Positions 6,296 to 9,864 of a stretch of 9,864 bases of DNA are shown in pieces (the first letter of the stretch is position 1; the number at the start of each line of letters is the position of its first letter). The stretch covers positions 1 to 9,864 of the forward strand of contig CAYLOD010000067.1 of NCBI GenBank assembly GCA_964385235.1, in the 5' to 3' direction. A model generated the notes under the pieces. That model was not told the origin of the DNA, made no database searches, and was given only the letters and a program-made list of their open reading frames with translations. Both the position numbers and the translations under genes were made by a program. Source of the DNA: Pseudoruminococcus sp964385235 (GTDB lineage: Bacteria; Bacillota; Clostridia; Oscillospirales; Acutalibacteraceae).

Positions 6296-7003
6296 TCAGC
6301 AAAACATATCCCTATCGGGCTTTTCGTTTATCTTTATATATCCTGTCAGCTTATTTCCGCTGTCGCAAACAGCGAGAAAGACGTCGGAAATTTTGTCTAT
6401 TCCCTGTTCCTTTAACTGCTTTTTGAGCCATGTTATGTCTTTTCCCGAATATTTCAGATTGCCGCTCAAAACCTTTCCGTCAAGGATAAGGGTGATGAGC
6501 GGCTCTTCCTTTTCGGGGAAAATCGCTACGTCCTTTGGTATAATCGGTCTTGCCTCAGACTTCGGCAGTATGGATATTTTTCCGTTTTCTTCGAGAAAAA
6601 CGCTCTCCACGTCGTTAAGGTTAAAATATCCGTTTACCCTGAGCTGAGAGAGAAATTCGTTTATATCAATTCTCGCTTTTTTAAAGTTTTTGTAATACAG
6701 CTTATTATTTTTATAAAGTATCAGTGTTTTTCCGTTTAGTATTCGTCTGAGGCGTAAGCTTTTATTTGTCAGGATAGAAATAAAAAACGTTATAACCGCG
6801 TAAATTGTCATAGCGAGCAGCGGCTTGAGGAAATCGCTTTCAAGCGAGGTCGCCATTTCCGCGGCTATCGACCCTATTGTTATCCCGTTTATATAGTCAA
6901 ACATATTCAGCTCCGACATCTGGCGGTTTCCGATAAGCTTTGTCAGGAGAAACAGCGTAATGATCGAACCTATGCTTGCGAGCGCGACATTTAACAGATC
7001 CAT
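6296..7003 (-). CDS. YetF/DUF421 family membrane protein
   Basis: The 235-residue product has hydrophobic helices at about 5-24, 38-50 and 60-79, then a soluble C-terminal part, the layout of the YetF (DUF421) family. GNRQMSELNMFDYINGITIGSIAAEMA (25-51) is the conserved N-terminal block. FLSQLRVNGYFNLNDVESVFLEENGKISILPK (117-148) is the family's C-terminal domain core, and the last 65 residues form the extra domain seen in longer members. The biochemical role of the family is not well established. The ATG at 7003 is used because GAGG (7014-7011) is 7 nt upstream and the conserved helix starts at once. An upstream in-frame start at 7102 adds 33 residues without such support. It is convergent with feoB and no clear terminator separates them. 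Confidence 0.88.
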   Translation of the reverse strand: MDLLNVALASIGSIITLFLLTKLIGNRQMSELNMFDYINGITIGSIAAEMATSLESDFLKPLLAMTIYAVITFFISILTNKSLRLRRILNGKTLILYKNNKLYYKNFKKARIDINEFLSQLRVNGYFNLNDVESVFLEENGKISILPKSEARPIIPKDVAIFPEKEEPLITLILDGKVLSGNLKYSGKDITWLKKQLKEQGIDKISDVFLAVCDSGNKLTGYIKINEKPDRDMFC

Positions 7004-7010
7004 TTTTTTA

Positions 7011-7014
7011 CCTC
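7011..7014 (-). promoter_or_regulatory. Ribosome binding site that selects the YetF-like start
   Basis: GAGG within AAAAGAGG reads on the minus strand 7 nt before the ATG at 7003, which argues against the longer frame starting at 7102. Confidence 0.65.
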
Positions 7015-7072
7015 TTTTACAAAACATTTGTCGGGGAAATACTATGAATAAGGCATAGAATTTTCCGGCCGG

Positions 7073-7102
7073 ATAAAATGTGGCAAAAAGCCTGTCAGAC
7101 AA
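7073..7102 (-). promoter_or_regulatory. Candidate promoter for the YetF-like gene
   Basis: TTGTCT (7102-7097) and TTTTAT (7078-7073) are separated by 18 nt on the minus strand, giving a start near 7066 and a leader of about 60 nt. The palindrome CCGGCCGG (7065-7072) sits across the predicted start site. The match to consensus is moderate. Confidence 0.3.
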
Positions 7103-7212
7103 CTGTTTATTCAGTATTTCCGTAATATATTATCTTCCGAAAGCATATTAAAAATACAAAAATCCGTATATCGCTTCAAACAGGTCGTGTATACTGTTTA
7201 TTAACAAAGCCC

Positions 7213-7255
7213 CGCGAGCTTCCGCCTTAAGAGACATTTTAAAAAGCAGCTCACG
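7213..7255 (-). other. Second hairpin in the glnN to YetF gap
   Basis: On the minus strand CGTGAGCT (7255-7248) pairs with AGCTCGCG (7220-7213), eight pairs with one G-U. The same position is an A-C mismatch on the plus strand, so the minus RNA folds better. It starts 2 nt after the U-run of the preceding hairpin. Confidence 0.35.
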
Positions 7256-7256
7256 C

Positions 7257-7294
7257 AAAAGCCTTCCCCTGTACCTTATGATACAAGAGAAGGC
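7257..7294 (-). terminator. Terminator-like hairpin on the minus strand with no assigned gene upstream
   Basis: On the minus strand, 7294-7282 pairs with 7273-7261 over 13 bp around an 8-nt loop, followed by TTTT (7260-7257). Two of the pairs are G-U in the minus RNA but C-A mismatches in the plus RNA, so the minus strand is the one that folds fully. It lies about 190 nt beyond the main glnN terminator and could end a small RNA or catch read-through. Confidence 0.5.
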
Positions 7295-7481
7295 CTGCCG
7301 CAAATTATTTAAATCCCTTATTCCCTTTTGAAACCTCGTCAATGTCAATTATTTAACGTCCCGCAAGGCGTCGCAGTCTGTTTTGCCTGTTCTTACCTTA
7401 ATTACGTCCCCCCGGCGTCATATATGAAGATCCTGCCGTCGCCTGTGTGACCCGTATAATGACGGTGAATACCGATTATCG

Positions 7482-7518
7482 AATAATAAATGCGGTAACA
7501 GTTACCGCATTTATTATT
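7482..7518. terminator. Intrinsic terminator of glnN (symmetric)
   Basis: Two exact complementary 18-nt arms (7482-7499 and 7501-7518) meet around a single A, giving a core GCGGTAAC/GTTACCGC flanked by AATAATAAAT and ATTTATTATT. It lies 25 nt past the glnN stop. The A-tract and T-tract are symmetric, so it can act on both strands. Confidence 0.85.
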
Positions 7519-7543
7519 GAATTATTAGAATTTATGCAGAGTA

Positions 7544-9631
7544 TCAAACGCTGAAGAGCATCTTTCCGTATGACGGATACGGCCAATACTCGGCAGCCAT
7601 AATGGACTCCATTTCGTCGCCAACGACTCTAAGCTCCTGCATAGCCACAAATACAGTATTTCTGTAGTAGCTCGCGGTTTCCTGAACGTCGGCATAATCC
7701 TTAGCCGCTACTACCGCTTTGTCAAGAACATCTATTTTCTTACTGAAATCGTCAAGAAGTGCGGACAGCTTTTTGATAAGTTCAGTTTCCGCGCATACGC
7801 TAATGTCATCGCCTACAGACTTGACCGCATTTGCGGAATCCGCAAGCAGTTTTAAGTATTTTACAACTGCGGGAACAATGTCTTTCTTCGCCATATCGAG
7901 AGTTGTAAGAGCCTCTATATTAAGTATCTTGGAGTAATTTTCAAGCTGTATCTCATATCTTGCCCGAACCTCAGCCTCCGTGAAGATGCCGTGCTTCTCA
8001 AAGAGCTTTATGTTCTTTTCCGATATATAATGCGGAAGCGCTTCCGGCATAGATCTGAGATTGTAAAGGCCTCTCCTTTCAGCCTCCGCAACCCATTCCT
8101 CGGAATAGTTGTCGCCGTTGAATATAATTCTCTTATGTTCCGAATATGTTTTCCTGATAATCTCCATGACAGCCGCGTCGAAATCATCAGCCTTTTCAAG
8201 AACATCGGCAAACTGCTCAAGCTCTTCCGCCACGATGGTGTTGAGCATCTCATTCGGGCATCCGATATTTTCCTGTGAACCCGTCATTCTGAACTCGAAC
8301 TTATTGCCTGTAAAAGCGAAAGGCGATGTCCTGTTGCGGTCTGTTGTGTCCTTATAGAAATTCGGGAGAACGGAAACCTTAGTATCCATAAGCTTTCTTG
8401 CCTCAGCGTGGTACTCGGTGCCCGCCTCGATAGAGTCAAGGATAGCTGTCAGCTCATCTCCGAGGAACATGGAAATGATGGCCGGAGGAGCTTCATTAGC
8501 GCCCAAGCGGTGATCATTGCCCGCGCTCGCGACCGAAATCCTCAGAAGGTCCTGATACTCGTCAACGCCCTTGATAACCGCCGCAAGGAACAGCAGGAAC
8601 TGTTTGTTTTCGTAAGGCTTTTTGCCCGGATCGAGCAGATTCTCGCCGAGGTCGGTGGACATGGACCAGTTGTTGTGCTTGCCGCTTCCGTTGACGCCCG
8701 CAAAGGGCTTTTCATGGAGCAGACATACAAGGCCGTGACGCTCCGCGACTTTCTTCATAATCTCCATCGTAAGCTGGTTGTGGTCAGTAGCTATGTTGGT
8801 CGATGTGAAAATAGGCGCAAGCTCATGCTGTGCGGGAGCGACCTCGTTATGCTTTGTCTTGGCAAGTATGCCGAGTTTCCAAAGTTCCTCGTCGAGATCT
8901 TTCATATAGGCGGAAACGCGGGGCTTGATAACTCCGAAGTAATGATCCTCAAGCTCCTGACCCTTAGGCGCCCTCGAACCGAAAAGTGTCCTTCCGCAGT
9001 ATATCAGATCCTTGCGCTGGTCATAGACTTTTTTGTCAATAAGAAAATATTCCTGTTCGGGACCGACTGTTGTTATAACTTTCTTTGCATTTGTATTGCC
9101 GAACAGTCTTAGAATCCTCAGCGCCTGTACATTGATGCACTCCATAGAACGGAGCAGCGGTGTCTTTTTATCGAGAACCTCTCCCGTATATGAGCAGAAC
9201 GCTGTCGGAATGCAGAGAGAGCCGTCCTTAATAAAAGCATATGATGTCGGATCCCAAGCTGTATATCCTCTCGCCTCAAACGTAGCGCGGATACCGCCCG
9301 AAGGGAAGCTCGAAGCGTCGGGCTCGCCCTTGATAAGCTCCTTGCCCGAAAACTCCATTATAACCCTGTCGCCTACAGGTGAAATAAAGCTGTCGTGCTT
9401 TTCGGCTGTGATGCCTGTCATAGGCTGGAACCAGTGAGTAAAATGTGTCGCGCCGTGCTCGACCGCCCAGTCCTTCATCGCGTTGGCGACAGCGTTCGCG
9501 ACACTCAAATCAAGAGATGTGCCCTCGTCGATAGTCTTTTTAAGAGCCTTATAAATATCCTTGGGCAATCTTTCTTTCATAGTCGTATCGTTAAACACCA
9601 TACTTCCAAATAATTCGGGTACGTTGGACAT
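7544..9631 (-). CDS. glnN: Type III glutamine synthetase (GSIII)
   Basis: This enzyme makes glutamine from glutamate, ammonia and ATP in the cytoplasm and is the main ammonia-assimilating step with glutamate synthase. The 695 residues match the large GSIII type, not the roughly 450-residue GSI. The N-terminal part has FTHWFQPMTG (64-73) and FEARGYTAWDPTSYAF (118-133). The catalytic half has TVGPEQEYFL (188-197), KHNEVAPAQHELAPIF (260-275), GVNGSGKHNNWSMSTD (312-327), ASAGNDHRLGANEAPPA (368-384) and DRNRTSPFAFTGNKFEFR (431-448). These carry the conserved metal, ATP and glutamate residues. The helical C-terminal region (about 540-680) is typical of GSIII. The ATG at 9631 is preferred to the GTG at 9640. 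The gene stands alone between its own promoter with attenuator and a strong terminator. Confidence 0.97.
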   Translation of the reverse strand: MSNVPELFGSMVFNDTTMKERLPKDIYKALKKTIDEGTSLDLSVANAVANAMKDWAVEHGATHFTHWFQPMTGITAEKHDSFISPVGDRVIMEFSGKELIKGEPDASSFPSGGIRATFEARGYTAWDPTSYAFIKDGSLCIPTAFCSYTGEVLDKKTPLLRSMECINVQALRILRLFGNTNAKKVITTVGPEQEYFLIDKKVYDQRKDLIYCGRTLFGSRAPKGQELEDHYFGVIKPRVSAYMKDLDEELWKLGILAKTKHNEVAPAQHELAPIFTSTNIATDHNQLTMEIMKKVAERHGLVCLLHEKPFAGVNGSGKHNNWSMSTDLGENLLDPGKKPYENKQFLLFLAAVIKGVDEYQDLLRISVASAGNDHRLGANEAPPAIISMFLGDELTAILDSIEAGTEYHAEARKLMDTKVSVLPNFYKDTTDRNRTSPFAFTGNKFEFRMTGSQENIGCPNEMLNTIVAEELEQFADVLEKADDFDAAVMEIIRKTYSEHKRIIFNGDNYSEEWVAEAERRGLYNLRSMPEALPHYISEKNIKLFEKHGIFTEAEVRARYEIQLENYSKILNIEALTTLDMAKKDIVPAVVKYLKLLADSANAVKSVGDDISVCAETELIKKLSALLDDFSKKIDVLDKAVVAAKDYADVQETASYYRNTVFVAMQELRVVGDEMESIMAAEYWPYPSYGKMLFSV

Positions 9632-9637
9632 TGATAA

Positions 9638-9649
9638 CACCTATCCTTT
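9638..9649 (-). promoter_or_regulatory. Ribosome binding region of glnN
   Basis: On the minus strand AAAGGA (9649-9644) and AGGTG (9642-9638) precede the ATG at 9631 by 12 and 6 nt. The GTG at 9640-9638 is only 3-4 nt from AAAGGA, too close, and is itself part of the second site. This supports the ATG start. Confidence 0.55.
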
Positions 9650-9669
9650 TTAAATTATTTTACCGAAAT

Positions 9670-9705
9670 AAAAAAGCGCCGTAGAACTTTATCGTTCTAC
9701 AGCGC
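9670..9705 (-). terminator. Leader terminator (attenuator) of glnN
   Basis: On the minus strand GCGCTGTAGAAC (9705-9694) pairs with GTTCTACGGCGC (9687-9676) over 12 bp with one G-U, around the loop GATAAA, followed by TTTTTT (9675-9670). It lies between the glnN promoter and the start codon, 39 nt before the ATG, so most transcripts would stop here unless the stem is prevented. The plus strand has no U-run after it. Confidence 0.85.
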
Positions 9706-9714
9706 CATTGCTGT
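9699..9714 (-). promoter_or_regulatory. Candidate ANTAR-type antiterminator hairpin in the glnN leader
   Basis: On the minus strand ACAGC (9714-9710) pairs with GCTGT (9703-9699) around the hexanucleotide AATGGC (9709-9704). The loop has A at position 1 and G at position 4, the signature of ANTAR protein target hairpins. It uses bases 9703-9699 that the terminator stem also needs, so the two cannot coexist. The usual partner hairpin upstream was not found. Confidence 0.5.
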
Positions 9715-9727
9715 TTACGTGAAACAG
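9711..9727. promoter_or_regulatory. Inverted repeat over the glnN transcription start
   Basis: CTGTTTACGTGAAACAG has perfect 6-nt arms around ACGTG. It overlaps the end of the -10 box and the predicted start site, a common operator position. As RNA it would form a small hairpin only if transcription began further upstream. Confidence 0.4.
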
Positions 9728-9754
9728 TATATACCCAACGGCGGAAATTGTCAA
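9726..9754 (-). promoter_or_regulatory. Promoter of glnN, near-consensus sigma-70 type
   Basis: TTGACA (9754-9749) is a perfect -35 and TATACT (9731-9726) a 5/6 match to the -10, with a 17-nt spacer. The start is expected near 9719, giving a leader of about 88 nt that contains the attenuator. Confidence 0.85.
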
Positions 9755-9817
9755 TATAATTTTTTTCATTTTGGCGACTTCCACACAATTAAGCAGCAAC
9801 CGCATAAATTTTTAATC

Positions 9818-9843
9818 AAAAAAGCAACATTCTCTATAATGTT
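9818..9843. terminator. Weak terminator upstream of glnN, probably of the preceding minus-strand gene
   Basis: AACATT (9826-9831) and AATGTT (9838-9843) form a short AT-rich stem with a 6-nt loop. On the minus strand GC and TTTTTT (9823-9818) follow. Stop codons at 9846-9844 and 9836-9834 lie just before or inside the stem in two minus frames, which fits the end of a gene entering from the right edge, but too little is visible to identify it. Confidence 0.35.
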
Positions 9844-9864
9844 TTATGTATGATTCTGCCGTCG

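Larger units (their letters stand above)
7004..7543. other. Intergenic region between glnN and the YetF-like gene, structured, no clear protein gene
   Basis: From right to left on the minus strand it holds the glnN terminator (7482-7518), about 190 nt without a recognised feature, a terminator-like hairpin (7257-7294), a second hairpin with arms 7248-7255 and 7213-7220, and the YetF promoter candidate. A 66-codon open frame at 7148-7348 needs a TTG start with no ribosome site and runs through both hairpins, so it is not called as a gene. Confidence 0.6.

Noticed and set aside
7148..7348. 66-codon minus-strand frame between glnN and the YetF-like gene
   Set aside because: It needs a TTG start with no ribosome site and runs through two hairpins, one with a terminator U-run; RNA structure explains the region better.
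8408..9112. 234-codon open frame on the plus strand inside glnN
   Set aside because: It is exactly antisense to a well-conserved glutamine synthetase, has no recognisable domain and no ribosome site; it is a shadow of the real frame.
7429..9864. GATCCTGCCGTCG at 7429-7441 resembles GATTCTGCCGTCG at 9852-9864
   Set aside because: A 13-mer match with one mismatch is expected many times by chance in 10 kb, and the flanks show no extended similarity.
9834..9864. Possible C-terminal tail of a gene entering from the right edge (minus strand)
   Set aside because: At most nine codons before a stop are visible, in two competing frames; too little to call a gene.
1..9864. CRISPR array, mobile element, tRNA or defence system
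   Set aside because: No regularly spaced repeats, transposase, integrase, tRNA fold or toxin-antitoxin-like gene pair was seen; the genes are housekeeping in type.

Overview
The window looks like chromosomal DNA from a low-to-moderate GC anaerobic Firmicute of class Clostridia, most likely a Ruminococcus-type (Oscillospiraceae) gut or rumen bacterium. The basis is a type III glutamine synthetase, a clostridial-style FeoB with a Cys-containing gate motif, purine-rich Shine-Dalgarno sequences, and the cluster DJ-1 / 5-formyl-THF cyclo-ligase / MltG / U32 protein. This assignment rests on protein resemblance only, with no search run. Most of the window is housekeeping; the more unusual material is in the leaders and intergenic regions.

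Left block, minus strand, about 1-3535: a compact operon read right to left. It runs from a DJ-1/PfpI family protein (GTG start near 3485) to 5-formyltetrahydrofolate cyclo-ligase (10-nt overlap) and then mltG (50-nt overlap). An intrinsic terminator or attenuator follows at 667-722. Beyond it is a U32 family protein that starts at 619 and runs off the left edge. A TATAAT box and an inverted repeat lie just upstream of the DJ-1 gene.

Middle block, plus strand, about 3700-6293: feoA and feoB, a ferrous iron uptake operon. It is divergent from the DJ-1 operon and has a leader of roughly 150 nt containing two hairpins and a repeated TGATAATG element. An 11-bp hairpin separates feoA from feoB. 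Another perfect 11-bp GC-rich hairpin lies inside feoB, in codons for a Cys-rich linker. feoB ends only 2 bp from the convergent YetF/DUF421 membrane protein gene.

Right block, minus strand, 6296-9864: the YetF-like gene (6296-7003), then about 540 bp without a convincing protein gene, then glnN (7544-9631). The gap holds a strong terminator for glnN and two further hairpins whose G-U pairs favour a minus-strand transcript. Upstream of glnN is a near-consensus promoter, TTGACA-17-TATACT, followed by a textbook intrinsic terminator before the start codon. The 5' side of that terminator can instead pair in a small hairpin with a hexanucleotide loop AAUGGC (A at 1, G at 4). That is the loop signature of RNAs bound by ANTAR antitermination proteins. 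The glutamine synthetase therefore looks controlled by transcription attenuation, probably in response to nitrogen status, and this is the best regulatory observation in the window.

No CRISPR array, insertion sequence, tRNA, rRNA or defence system was seen.
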